Shown: positions 10,466 to 17,763 of the stretch, one piece after another
Layout: every line of letters starts with the position of its first letter
Numbering within the stretch: position 1 is the first letter of the stretch
DNA from: Bacteroidaceae bacterium
GTDB lineage: Bacteria; Bacteroidota; Bacteroidia; Bacteroidales; Bacteroidaceae
Direction of reading: 5' to 3'
Assembly (NCBI GenBank): GCA_017458585.1
Contig: JAFTAJ010000042.1
Span: 36,647 to 100,646 of the forward strand
DNA: 64,000 nt
Made by a program: the position numbers and the translations under genes
The notes under the pieces: model-generated
Seen by the model: only the letters and a program-made list of their open reading frames with translations
Databases searched by the model: none
Told to the model about the DNA's origin: nothing

Positions 10466-12394
10466 ATGGCGCAATCCACCATTCTCGACGTACGCGGGCT
10501 GACCAAGCGTATCGGCAATCTGGTGCTGATGGAAGATCTCAGCTTCAGTCTGGCCGAGGGTCGCAAGGTCGGCATCATTGCAAAGAACGGAGCGGGCAAG
10601 AGCACGCTCCTCAACATACTGTGCGGCGATGAGGACTACGAGGCTGGCGAGATAGTGTGGCGGCGCGACCTTCGCGTGGGCTACCTCCAGCAGAATCCGT
10701 GGTACCCCGAACAGCTGACGGTGATGGAGGCCTGCTTTCAGCACGGCAGCGAGGTGGCCAACGTGGTGCTTGGTTATCAGCAGGCGCTCAACACTCCCGG
10801 TCATCCCGACCTTGACCTGTGGATTGAACGGATGGACACGGCCCGTGCCTGGGACTATGAGACACGCATCAAGCAGGTGCTGACAAAACTAAAAATCACC
10901 GGTTTCAACGATAGAATCGGCCAACTCTCTGGTGGGCAGCTCAAGCGCGTGGCACTGGCCAATATATTGCTCACGGAGCCCGACCTATTGGTGCTTGACG
11001 AGCCCACCAACCACCTCGACCTTGAGATGATAGAATGGTTGGAGCGTTATCTGCAGCAGACGAGCATGTCGCTGCTCATGGTGACCCACGACCGCTACTT
11101 CCTCGACCGCGTATGCAACGACATCATCGAGCTGGCCGACCACACCGTCTATGCCTACCACGGCAACTACTCCTATTACCTTGAGAAGAGGCAGGAACGC
11201 ATCGACCAGCGCAATGCCGCTGCCGAGCGCCTCGGCAGCCTCTACCGCAAGGAGCTGGAATGGATGCACCGCTCGCCGCAGGCCCGCGGCCACAAGGCGA
11301 AATCGAGGGAGGAGGCCTTCTACAAACTGGAGGAGCGCGCCCACAACACCTTCCGCGAGGACAAGGCGCGGCTGGAGGTCAAGAGCACCTATATCGGCAG
11401 CAAGATTTTTGAGATGAGCTACGTCAGCAAAGCCTTTGACAACAAAGTGATTCTCAAAGACTTCTACTATAACTTCGCCCGCTACGAGAAACTGGGTATC
11501 GTGGGCAACAACGGCACCGGCAAGACTACCTTCATCAAGATGCTGCTCGGTCTCGTCAGTCCCGACAGCGGTCGCATAAGCGTAGGGCAGACCGTGCGTT
11601 TCGGCTACTACAGCCAGGATGGCATGCAGTTCAATAAGCAGATGCGCGTTATCGATGCCGTGCGCGAGATAGCCGAGTATGTCGATATGGGCAAGGGGCG
11701 CAAACTCAGTGCGGGCCAATTTCTGCAGCAGTTTCTCTTCCCACCCGAGACGCAGCACAACTATATCTACAAGCTCTCTGGCGGTGAGTTGCGGCGCCTC
11801 TATCTCTGCACCGTGCTGATGCGCAGCCCCAACTTTCTCATCCTCGACGAGCCGACCAACGACCTTGATATCGTCACGCTACAGGTGCTGGAAGAATACC
11901 TGCGCGAGTTTGAGGGATGCGTCATCATCGTTAGCCACGACCGCTACTTCATGGACAAGGTTGTTGACCATGTCCTCGTCTTTCAGGGCGAGGGCAGGAT
12001 CAAGGACTTCCCTGGCAACTACACGCAGTACCGCGACAGCGTTATCTCGCCGCAGGATGACAGCACCTCTGCGGGCGACACCACGTCCTACAAGCGGGCA
12101 AAACTGCCCGATGAAACCGCAGAAAAAACTTCTTCTCGCAGTAAGTCTGCAGCAAAGGAGCGTACGCCACAGCAGCGACGCCTCAGCTACAAGGAGAATC
12201 AGGAATACCAGCGCTTGGAGAAGGACATCGCGGCTTTGGAGGCCGAGAAATCGGAGATAGTTGCTGCTCTCAGCAGCGGCACTCTGAATGTGGAGCAGAT
12301 AACAGCCCATTCCAAGCGCCTGCCCCTCCTTGACGCCGAGTTAGATGAGAAATCCCTCCGCTGGCTCGAGCTAAGTGAGATAGCGGAAAAATGA
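10466..12394 (+). CDS. ABC-F family ATPase (Uup-like)
   Basis: A 642-residue soluble protein with two ABC ATPase domains in tandem and no membrane segments, the ABC-F plan. Walker A motifs are GAGKST (near residue 42) and GTGKTT (near 351), signatures are 'LSGGQLKRVALANIL' and 'LSGGELRRLYLCTVLM', and Walker B motifs with 'DEPTNHLD' and 'DEPTNDLD' are intact. The C-terminal roughly 100 residues are charged and predicted coiled coil, as in Uup. ABC-F proteins act on ribosomes or, for Uup, are linked to DNA repair and excision of transposons. Start chosen at 10466: 'MAQSTILDVRGLTKR' begins the homologous region, and a promoter -7 element lies just upstream, excluding the 47-residue extension. 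It diverges from pyrE. Confidence 0.88.
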   Translation: MAQSTILDVRGLTKRIGNLVLMEDLSFSLAEGRKVGIIAKNGAGKSTLLNILCGDEDYEAGEIVWRRDLRVGYLQQNPWYPEQLTVMEACFQHGSEVANVVLGYQQALNTPGHPDLDLWIERMDTARAWDYETRIKQVLTKLKITGFNDRIGQLSGGQLKRVALANILLTEPDLLVLDEPTNHLDLEMIEWLERYLQQTSMSLLMVTHDRYFLDRVCNDIIELADHTVYAYHGNYSYYLEKRQERIDQRNAAAERLGSLYRKELEWMHRSPQARGHKAKSREEAFYKLEERAHNTFREDKARLEVKSTYIGSKIFEMSYVSKAFDNKVILKDFYYNFARYEKLGIVGNNGTGKTTFIKMLLGLVSPDSGRISVGQTVRFGYYSQDGMQFNKQMRVIDAVREIAEYVDMGKGRKLSAGQFLQQFLFPPETQHNYIYKLSGGELRRLYLCTVLMRSPNFLILDEPTNDLDIVTLQVLEEYLREFEGCVIIVSHDRYFMDKVVDHVLVFQGEGRIKDFPGNYTQYRDSVISPQDDSTSAGDTTSYKRAKLPDETAEKTSSRSKSAAKERTPQQRRLSYKENQEYQRLEKDIAALEAEKSEIVAALSSGTLNVEQITAHSKRLPLLDAELDEKSLRWLELSEIAEK

Positions 12395-12441
12395 TGTGAG
12401 ATGAGAGGGTGAAAAATTTTGTTTGTTTGGGGCTGAGCGCC

Positions 12442-12528
12442 GTCAGCTTTAATTTCCACAAAGTCAGCTTTAAATTCTACAGAGTCGGCTTTAGTTGGTG
12501 ACGAAGTCCGCTTTAGTTTTGACAGGGT
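12442..12528. repeat. 21-base degenerate tandem repeat, 4 copies
   Basis: The core GTCNGCTTTA starts at 12442, 12463, 12484 and 12506, giving periods of 21, 21 and 22. Read on the minus strand, the first units would encode a 7-residue period (x-K-A-D-x-V-E), but no convincing gene contains them. Confidence 0.8.
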
Positions 12529-12767
12529 AATGCTGCAAATATACACATTTAGTTAATGCACACAGAAAGCACAGATATTAAACGATAACGATAACGAAAA
12601 CGAAAATAAAGCAAAAACCAAAAAAAATTTACATCATACTTCTCACTTCTAACATCTTACATCTTACATCGATGAATGCCGCTCACGGCTCATTGGAAAA
12701 AACAAGAAAAAATCCTAAACTTGCACTTTTTTGCGAGTTTTTTGCTTCAATCTGTCTATTTTGGGCA

Positions 12768-12857
12768 TTTGCCTCCGATGCCTCCACCCTTGCCTCCGAC
12801 CTGCAAATGCCGACTGCCATTGACTTTACGATGATTTTCGGAGGCATCGGAGGCAAA
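12768..12857. repeat. 18-bp perfect inverted repeat with 54-bp spacer
   Basis: The left arm 12768-12785 (TTTGCCTCCGATGCCTCC) is exactly complementary to the right arm 12840-12857. A partial direct copy of the left arm (TTGCCTCCGA) sits at 12790-12799 inside the spacer. Confidence 0.9.
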
Positions 12858-12888
12858 AAATCGAAAAAACTTTTTTATTTGAAAATCG

Positions 12889-12913
12889 GGGAGACTCCTT
12901 CTCGGAATCTCCC
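12889..12913 (-). terminator. Hairpin, possible terminator of the SUMF1-like gene
   Basis: GGGAGACTCC pairs with GGAATCTCCC around a 5-base loop with one mismatch. On the minus strand it is followed by a moderately T-rich stretch about 95 bp after the stop of the SUMF1-like gene. The T tract is weak. Confidence 0.4.
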
Positions 12914-13007
12914 TGCTTTTTGCGCTGTCGCTCTTGCACGGCCTTGACGGCCTTTTTGACGGACGCAAGGATTTTGCTTTTCTGTTTTCTTCTTATTTTT
13001 CAGGAAC

Positions 13008-13847
13008 TCAACGAGCGAGGCGCAAGCCGAGGTTGCCGTACGTGTACGTGGGCGTGTCGTAGTAGCGAAAAGCCGTACGGCAGCTCGTGGCGTAGCTGAA
13101 CCAGCTGCCACCACGATCCACACGGTAGGAGCCCGAAGCAGGACCGGTGGGGTTGGACTGCGAACTGCTGCTGTAGCTGCCATACCAGTCCTGACACCAC
13201 TCCCAGACGTTGCCGCTCATGTCGTAGATGCCAAGCTCATTGGGAGATTTGGTAGCAACTTCGTGGGTCTCAGATGAACTGTTGCCTGTGTACCACGCTA
13301 CATCATCGATAGTGTTGCTACCACTGTAGGTATAGCCTTTACTCTTGGTGCCACCTTTGGCAGCAAACTCCCACTCCGCCTCGGTAGGAAGACGGAAGGT
13401 CTGACCCGTAAGTTGGTTGAGCTTTGCAATAAATGTCTGACAGTCGTTCCAGCTGACCATTTCCACTGGCAGCTTGTCACCTTTCCAGTTACTGGGATTG
13501 CTCCCCATAACTGCAGTCCACAATGCCTGGGTAACTTCGGTCTCACCAATGGAATAGCTGCTCAATGTAACACTGTGGACGGGCTTCTCGTCGCTATCGC
13601 CAGTGGTGCTGCCCATCTGGAACGTGCCGCCTTCCACTGGAATCATCTTGAAACTGACACCATTCACCGTATAGGTAGTAACATCACCTGGAGTCGGGTC
13701 GTCACCCTCTCCTGTAATGATATAGTTATAGATAGCAACTACATCAGCAGTGTTTACTTTTAAGTCATTGTTGACATCATACCTGGTAAGTTGTGCGTTC
13801 ACAACTGCGCTTGTCATGATTAGCAAGCATAATAATAATTTCCTCAT
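13008..13847 (-). CDS. Secreted SUMF1/FGE-like domain protein with dockerin-like EF-hand segment
   Basis: A 279-residue protein with signal peptide ('MRKLLLCLLIMTSAVVNAQ'), then a calcium-loop segment 'DVNNDLKVNTADVVAIYNYI' like a single dockerin/EF-hand repeat, then a formylglycine-generating-enzyme (SUMF1) domain from about residue 65 ('VEGGTFQMGSTTGDSDEKP', 'RLPTEAEWEFAAKGG', 'DMSGNVWEWCQDW', 'RGGSW' and a final LGLRLAR). The C-terminal core has one cysteine in the 'RGGSWFSYATSCR' stretch rather than the catalytic pair of true FGE, so sulfatase activation is unlikely. Such Bacteroidetes proteins have unknown surface roles. Start 13847 is preferred over 13997 because the signal peptide begins there and a promoter lies at 13967-13998. 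Confidence 0.82.
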   Translation of the reverse strand: MRKLLLCLLIMTSAVVNAQLTRYDVNNDLKVNTADVVAIYNYIITGEGDDPTPGDVTTYTVNGVSFKMIPVEGGTFQMGSTTGDSDEKPVHSVTLSSYSIGETEVTQALWTAVMGSNPSNWKGDKLPVEMVSWNDCQTFIAKLNQLTGQTFRLPTEAEWEFAAKGGTKSKGYTYSGSNTIDDVAWYTGNSSSETHEVATKSPNELGIYDMSGNVWEWCQDWYGSYSSSSQSNPTGPASGSYRVDRGGSWFSYATSCRTAFRYYDTPTYTYGNLGLRLAR

Positions 13848-13966
13848 GTTCTTTGTTTTTCCCCGCAATCCCCCAAATAGGTGTTGGTATTGGTGTACAC
13901 GAAAAAGCGTAGGGATTAAAAGCGCGGAACGCTTCTTCGGTCTCGGGATTTCTCCCCAAGACGGTG

Positions 13967-13998
13967 CAAAGATAGAAATTATTCTCATTACTGCCAAA
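13967..13998 (-). promoter_or_regulatory. Promoter of the SUMF1-like gene
   Basis: On the minus strand TTTG (13995-13998) and TATCTTTG (13967-13974) are 20 bp apart, a full match to the Bacteroidetes consensus. It leaves a leader of about 110 nt, which contains a small GAAGCG/CGCTTT hairpin near 13920-13935. Confidence 0.75.
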
Positions 13999-14017
13999 TT
14001 TTGAGGGCAGAAATGAG

Positions 14018-14052
14018 AAAATAGAGAACAGAAAATAGAGAATAGAGAACTT
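14018..14052. repeat. 7-base tandem repeat, 5 copies
   Basis: AAAATAG, AGAACAG, AAAATAG, AGAATAG and AGAACTT run head to tail between the SUMF1-like gene's promoter and the DUF4923 gene's 3' end. Confidence 0.85.
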
Positions 14053-14060
14053 AAAATATA

Positions 14061-14093
14061 CGCGCGTACATTGATTTATATAGTGTACGCGCG
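14061..14093. promoter_or_regulatory. Perfect 10-bp inverted repeat, possible operator or structure
   Basis: CGCGCGTACA (14061-14070) and TGTACGCGCG (14084-14093) are separated by 13 AT-rich bases. No T run follows on either side, so it does not look like a terminator. It lies about 65 bp upstream of the -33 element of the SUMF1-like gene. Confidence 0.6.
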
Positions 14094-14178
14094 ATTATAA
14101 TTACAGGGGTTACGCCCTGCGGGCTCACCGTCTGCCTGTTATCTGCCGTGCCTTCGGCACTTTATATCTGGCATCTTC

Positions 14179-14844
14179 CTACTTCTTAAGGTCGAAGCCC
14201 ATGCGGATGCCGTCGTAGTTTTTGCTGAGTTCGCCGATGGTGCCCAGCGTGGAGTCGCCGCTGATGGCGCTGACAAACTGCAGGGCCTGGAGCAGTTTCT
14301 TCGATTCGAAGAGGAGGCTGATGCCTTTAGCGTTGCGGGTGAGGTAGCCCGTGGTGGAGAAGAGCAGCATCTTGAGTTTCACCGCGCTGGTCTCGGGGTC
14401 GTAGCTGTAGGTGCCGCTGACTGTCTGACCATCTACCTTCCCTTCGAAGGTGTTGTCTTCCTTGAACGTGAAGTAGGTGTTTGTACTGTTGATACCTATG
14501 CTCTGATAGGGCCCTTCCAGCTCCTGGCGTGCCTTGGCGGCAGCCACTTCGCCACCAGCCTTAGCCAGCAGCTTCTCGGTGGTAAAGGCTACACCCGGGC
14601 CGCGATAGTTCCACGTGCCGATGATATCTTTTTGCGACAGTTTAGTCGCGCCAATCACATCGTAGAGGATGTTGGCGACAGCATCGCCTTGTGTGACGGC
14701 TCCAATGATGCCGCCCAAGATGCCGCCTCCGTTTGAGGTGCCGTTAGAAGTGCCGTTAGTGTTGGTAGAGGTGCCACCACCGCCATTGAATGTGCAGCCT
14801 ACCAGCAGGATGGCGAGACATGCTATGATTGAAATCTTTTTCAT
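14179..14844 (-). CDS. DUF4923 family lipoprotein
   Basis: A 221-residue lipoprotein with lipobox 'LVGC' (Cys 16 from the start at 14844), a Gly/Ser/Thr/Asn-rich linker, and then a lipocalin-like domain matching DUF4923: 'IGTWNYRGPGVAFTTEKLLAKAGG', 'YFTFKEDNTFEGK', 'GTYSYD' and a closing 'YDGIRMGF'. The family is confined to Bacteroidales and its role is unknown. It starts 45 bp after the GH3 gene in the same direction, so it may share that transcript. A 30-bp upstream extension of the frame lies in a 9-base repeat and is not counted, since the signal peptide starts at 14844. Confidence 0.85.
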   Translation of the reverse strand: MKKISIIACLAILLVGCTFNGGGGTSTNTNGTSNGTSNGGGILGGIIGAVTQGDAVANILYDVIGATKLSQKDIIGTWNYRGPGVAFTTEKLLAKAGGEVAAAKARQELEGPYQSIGINSTNTYFTFKEDNTFEGKVDGQTVSGTYSYDPETSAVKLKMLLFSTTGYLTRNAKGISLLFESKKLLQALQFVSAISGDSTLGTIGELSKNYDGIRMGFDLKK

Positions 14845-14854
14845 GTTTGTTAAA

Positions 14855-14890
14855 AAGGGGTTCAAGGGGTTCAAGAGGTTTAAGGAGCTT
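14855..14890. repeat. 9-base tandem repeat, about 4 copies
   Basis: GGGGTTCAA, GGGGTTCAA, GAGGTTTAA and GGAGCTTTA fill the spacer between the GH3 stop and the DUF4923 start. Confidence 0.75.
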
Positions 14891-17754
14891 TAGTCCCCTA
14901 CGGTGATTTGTGTTGAGAGAGGTAGGTCTTCAGAACTGGTGCCTGCGAAGACATTGTAGGTACCGGGCAGCTGTCGGAAGGCGTGGGTGTCCACATCGAA
15001 GTAGCTGTAGGCGTGGTCGTCGATGGCTATCTCCACGGTCTTGCTCTCGCCCGGCTCAAGGCTGACCTTGGCAAAGCCGCGGAGCTCCTTGGCGGGACGA
15101 TCGATGGACCATTGACCATTGAGAATTGAAGATTGACCATTATCTGTTTCTTTCGCACCGCCTTCAGCGGGACCGACATATATCTGCACTACCTCGCTGC
15201 CGGCGCGGGTGCCAGTGTTGCGGACGGTAACGGTGGCGGTAGTGGGTGCTCCCACCCCTCCGGCAGGGGAGGAAACTGATAAGTTGGAGACCTCGAAGGT
15301 GGTGTAGCTCAAGCCGAAGCCGAAGGGGAAAAGTGGAGTCTTGTTGTTTTTCTGGAAGCCGCGGTAGCCGACATAGATTCCTTCCTTGAGTTGGACACGT
15401 CGGTTGGTGGCCTTATAATAATTATAGGTGGGGTTGTCGCTCTCCAGTCGCTCGAAGGTCATGGGCAGTTTGCCGCTGGGGTTGACATTGCCGAAGATGA
15501 TGTCGGCGAGTGCCGTGCCGCCCTCTTGTCCGGGATAGCCAGCCCAGAGGACGCTCTGTACGCTGTTGATCCACGCATTCATATTGACGGCACCACCGCT
15601 ATTGAGCACCACGACGACAGGATTGCCTGTTCGCACAGCAGTAGTAATCATCTGCTGTCGCTCGGTGGGCAATGAGAAGGTGCGGTCGGTATTCTCGCCC
15701 TCCAGTTTGCTATCGAAGCCCTCGCAGACGATGATAGCATCGAGGCTGTTGAGCAGGGCAGCCTGCTCGGCCTTGTACCTAGGATTGTCGCTGGTGATGG
15801 CAAGCTTGGCCACCGCGCCGCCACCAGCCTGATAGTAGCGAGCCACAATCTTATAGACCTGGCCTGCCTCAAGGTTCTGCGTAGAGGTCTTGGTGTGCTC
15901 AGCGTTGTCCTTCCAGTCGTCGATTATCTTAGCACCGTCAAGAGAGAGGTCCATACCGTCGTCGGCGGTGTAGGCGAAGGTGTACTTGCCGGTGTAGGAG
16001 CACTTGAAGTAAGCCGTCCACACAGCAGAGAAATTGGTGTCGCCGAGACCGCTGACCGCCTTGGTCTCCCAAGGATTCTCTATCACCTGGTCCACGCGGG
16101 TGGCATAGACGGTGCCGGAGGCTGTCTTGTTCTTGTAATATTCGGCTGTCCAGCCGGGCGTGGTGCAGTTTTCGTCAGTATAGAAATAGACTTTGCCATT
16201 CTTGTTGGCTATGGGTTCAGCATCGCTGAAGTCGATGAGCTGCACCTCTATGCCCTTGGTCTTGCCCACAGTCTCAAGGCCCTGCAGCGCAGAGACATAA
16301 TGGAACGGCGATACGAGTCCGCTGCCCGAGCCCGAGATGTAGCCTTCGGCGTTGTGGCCGATGACGCCGACCTTCTTTATGGTGGTAGCATCGAGAGGCA
16401 GGAAGTTGTCTTCGTTTTGCAGCAGCACGATACCCTCGGCAGCCGTGCGGTATGCCACCTCGCTGTTCTCGGCATTGTCGAGAGCGATGGTCTTGTCGGC
16501 ATCGATGTATTCATCGAGATGGAAATAGTAGATGGTGCGCAGGATGTCGAGCACCTTCTGGTCCAGTTTTTCTTCCTTCAGTTTGCCCTCGAGGATATAC
16601 TGCTGCACGTCGGCGAGCTTTATCTGATAGTAGCCGGGGGTGGCAGCCTCGTGGTCCACGCCGTGGTCGAGGAGGTCGAGGATATGATTGTCGTTCCATC
16701 CGCTACCCTTTGCGTAGTAAGGAGCTCCCCAGTCGCTGACGGTCATAAACGGGTAGTGCCACTGCTTGCGCAGGATGTTTTGCATCAGCACGCTGTCCTC
16801 GCAGCAATACACTCCGTTGACGAGGTTGTAGCCCGACATGATGGAGCCCACCTTGGCGTCTTGCGCCGCGTGGCGGAAGGCCGGCAGGTAGATCTCCTGC
16901 AGGGTACGTTCGTCAACATCGGAGCTGGTGTTGAGGCGACCATACTCCATGAAGTTGACGGCGAAGTGCTTCATCATGCATATCACGCCCGGGTTGCTCT
17001 GCACGCCCTTGATATAGCCGCACGCCATCTGCGAGGTGAGCCACGGGTCTTCGCCCATATACTCGAAGTTGCGGCCATTGCGCGGCGAGCGATAGATATT
17101 CACGCCCGGGCCAAGGATAAACTGTATGCCACGGGCACGGCTGTCGCGTCCCAGTGCGCGTCCATAATCGTAGGCCAGGCCTTGGTTCCATGTAGATGCC
17201 AGCACCACGTTTGTGGGATAGGCAGTGCTCTTCTTGTCAGTGCGCACTCCCTGCGGGCCGTCGCTCATAAAGAGTCGGGGCAGTCCGATGCTGTTGATGG
17301 CGCTGGTGTAGAACGAGTTCTCTCCCACTATCAGATTTACCTTGTCGGCGAGCGACATCTTCTGCAATGCCATGCGTGCCTTGCCGTCGGGATTGTTGGC
17401 GAAGTTCTCCGAGTCCTGATTGATGGTCACAGTGCGCGAGTGCTTGCCGTCGGCAGAGGTAAGGGTAATGACGGCTGAGCGCGGCTGTTCGCCTGAGTTG
17501 GCGGTAGCCTTGAAGCGCAGTCCTTCGGCGACCTTCTCCACCGTGAGCCAGTCGGCATCAACGCTAGCCGAGTAGTCGGTGCTAGCCTCCACGCGGAGAG
17601 TGCCGCTGAAGGCCACATGGGGGATATTGCGCCCCACGGTGATGGGGACAATGACGCGATTGGTGCTCTCGGCGATGGTGCTCTGGGCGTTGAGCAGATT
17701 GAGAATTGAAAATTGAAAATTGAAAATTAGGGCTAAAAGAAGTATCTTTTTCAT
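14890..17754 (-). CDS. Secreted glycoside hydrolase family 3 enzyme (BACON-GH3-PA14-Fn3-like)
   Basis: A 954-residue exported beta-glucosidase-type enzyme. In order: signal peptide (1-23), a BACON domain (about 36-114, ending 'VTINQD'), the GH3 TIM barrel with the KHF motif near 262 and the nucleophile Asp341 in 'MTVSDWGA', a PA14 insert (about 530-660, 'GWTAEYYKNKT'), the GH3 C-domain with the acid/base region 'EGENTDRTFSLP', and an Fn3-like C-terminus. It should release terminal beta-linked sugars, but the substrate cannot be told. Two heptamer repeats lie inside the gene, one in the signal peptide and one in the Fn3 part ('NGQSSILNGQWS'). It begins 9 bp after the LRR gene. Confidence 0.93.
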   Translation of the reverse strand: MKKILLLALIFNFQFSILNLLNAQSTIAESTNRVIVPITVGRNIPHVAFSGTLRVEASTDYSASVDADWLTVEKVAEGLRFKATANSGEQPRSAVITLTSADGKHSRTVTINQDSENFANNPDGKARMALQKMSLADKVNLIVGENSFYTSAINSIGLPRLFMSDGPQGVRTDKKSTAYPTNVVLASTWNQGLAYDYGRALGRDSRARGIQFILGPGVNIYRSPRNGRNFEYMGEDPWLTSQMACGYIKGVQSNPGVICMMKHFAVNFMEYGRLNTSSDVDERTLQEIYLPAFRHAAQDAKVGSIMSGYNLVNGVYCCEDSVLMQNILRKQWHYPFMTVSDWGAPYYAKGSGWNDNHILDLLDHGVDHEAATPGYYQIKLADVQQYILEGKLKEEKLDQKVLDILRTIYYFHLDEYIDADKTIALDNAENSEVAYRTAAEGIVLLQNEDNFLPLDATTIKKVGVIGHNAEGYISGSGSGLVSPFHYVSALQGLETVGKTKGIEVQLIDFSDAEPIANKNGKVYFYTDENCTTPGWTAEYYKNKTASGTVYATRVDQVIENPWETKAVSGLGDTNFSAVWTAYFKCSYTGKYTFAYTADDGMDLSLDGAKIIDDWKDNAEHTKTSTQNLEAGQVYKIVARYYQAGGGAVAKLAITSDNPRYKAEQAALLNSLDAIIVCEGFDSKLEGENTDRTFSLPTERQQMITTAVRTGNPVVVVLNSGGAVNMNAWINSVQSVLWAGYPGQEGGTALADIIFGNVNPSGKLPMTFERLESDNPTYNYYKATNRRVQLKEGIYVGYRGFQKNNKTPLFPFGFGLSYTTFEVSNLSVSSPAGGVGAPTTATVTVRNTGTRAGSEVVQIYVGPAEGGAKETDNGQSSILNGQWSIDRPAKELRGFAKVSLEPGESKTVEIAIDDHAYSYFDVDTHAFRQLPGTYNVFAGTSSEDLPLSTQITVGD
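15107..15141 (-). repeat. 7-base tandem repeat, 5 copies, inside the GH3 gene
   Basis: On the plus strand the units are GACCATT, GACCATT, GAGAATT, GAAGATT and GACCATT. They encode a low-complexity 'NGQSSILNGQWS' insert in the Fn3-like domain. The total of 35 bp is not a multiple of three. Confidence 0.9.
17694..17728 (-). repeat. 7-base tandem repeat, 5 copies, in the GH3 signal peptide
   Basis: The plus-strand units are GCAGATT, GAGAATT and three perfect GAAAATT. They encode the hydrophobic core of the signal peptide (NFQFSILNLL). Gain or loss of one unit would shift the reading frame. Confidence 0.9.
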
Positions 17755-17763
17755 AATCAGTTG

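Larger units (their letters stand above)
12395..13007. other. Gene-free 613-bp region with repeats
   Basis: No credible coding sequence is seen between the ABC-F gene and the SUMF1-like gene. The region holds the 21-base repeats (12442-12528), an A-rich stretch with ACGATA-like repeats near 12585, a long perfect inverted repeat (12768-12857) and a hairpin at 12889-12913. Both flanking genes end here (convergent), so it may hold transcription terminators for both. Confidence 0.7.

Noticed and set aside
12442..12528. A CRISPR array
   Set aside because: Units of 21 bp follow each other without spacers, unlike the repeat-spacer pattern.
12199..12546. Minus-strand ORF of 115 residues across the end of the ABC-F gene and the 21-base repeats
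   Set aside because: Most of it is antisense to a well-conserved gene; the repetitive KAD peptide arises from the repeat.
12672..12947. A 91-residue plus-strand ORF in the gene-free region
   Set aside because: Its sequence is dictated by the inverted repeat, with no family-like pattern, and no promoter or leader signal is present.
13777..13959. A 60-residue minus-strand ORF in the leader of the SUMF1-like gene
   Set aside because: It overlaps the true gene's signal peptide in another frame and no translation signal is seen. I treat it as part of the leader, though a conserved leader peptide cannot be fully ruled out.
15895..17478. A 527-residue plus-strand ORF
   Set aside because: It is the antisense frame of the GH3 gene, whose catalytic motifs are intact.
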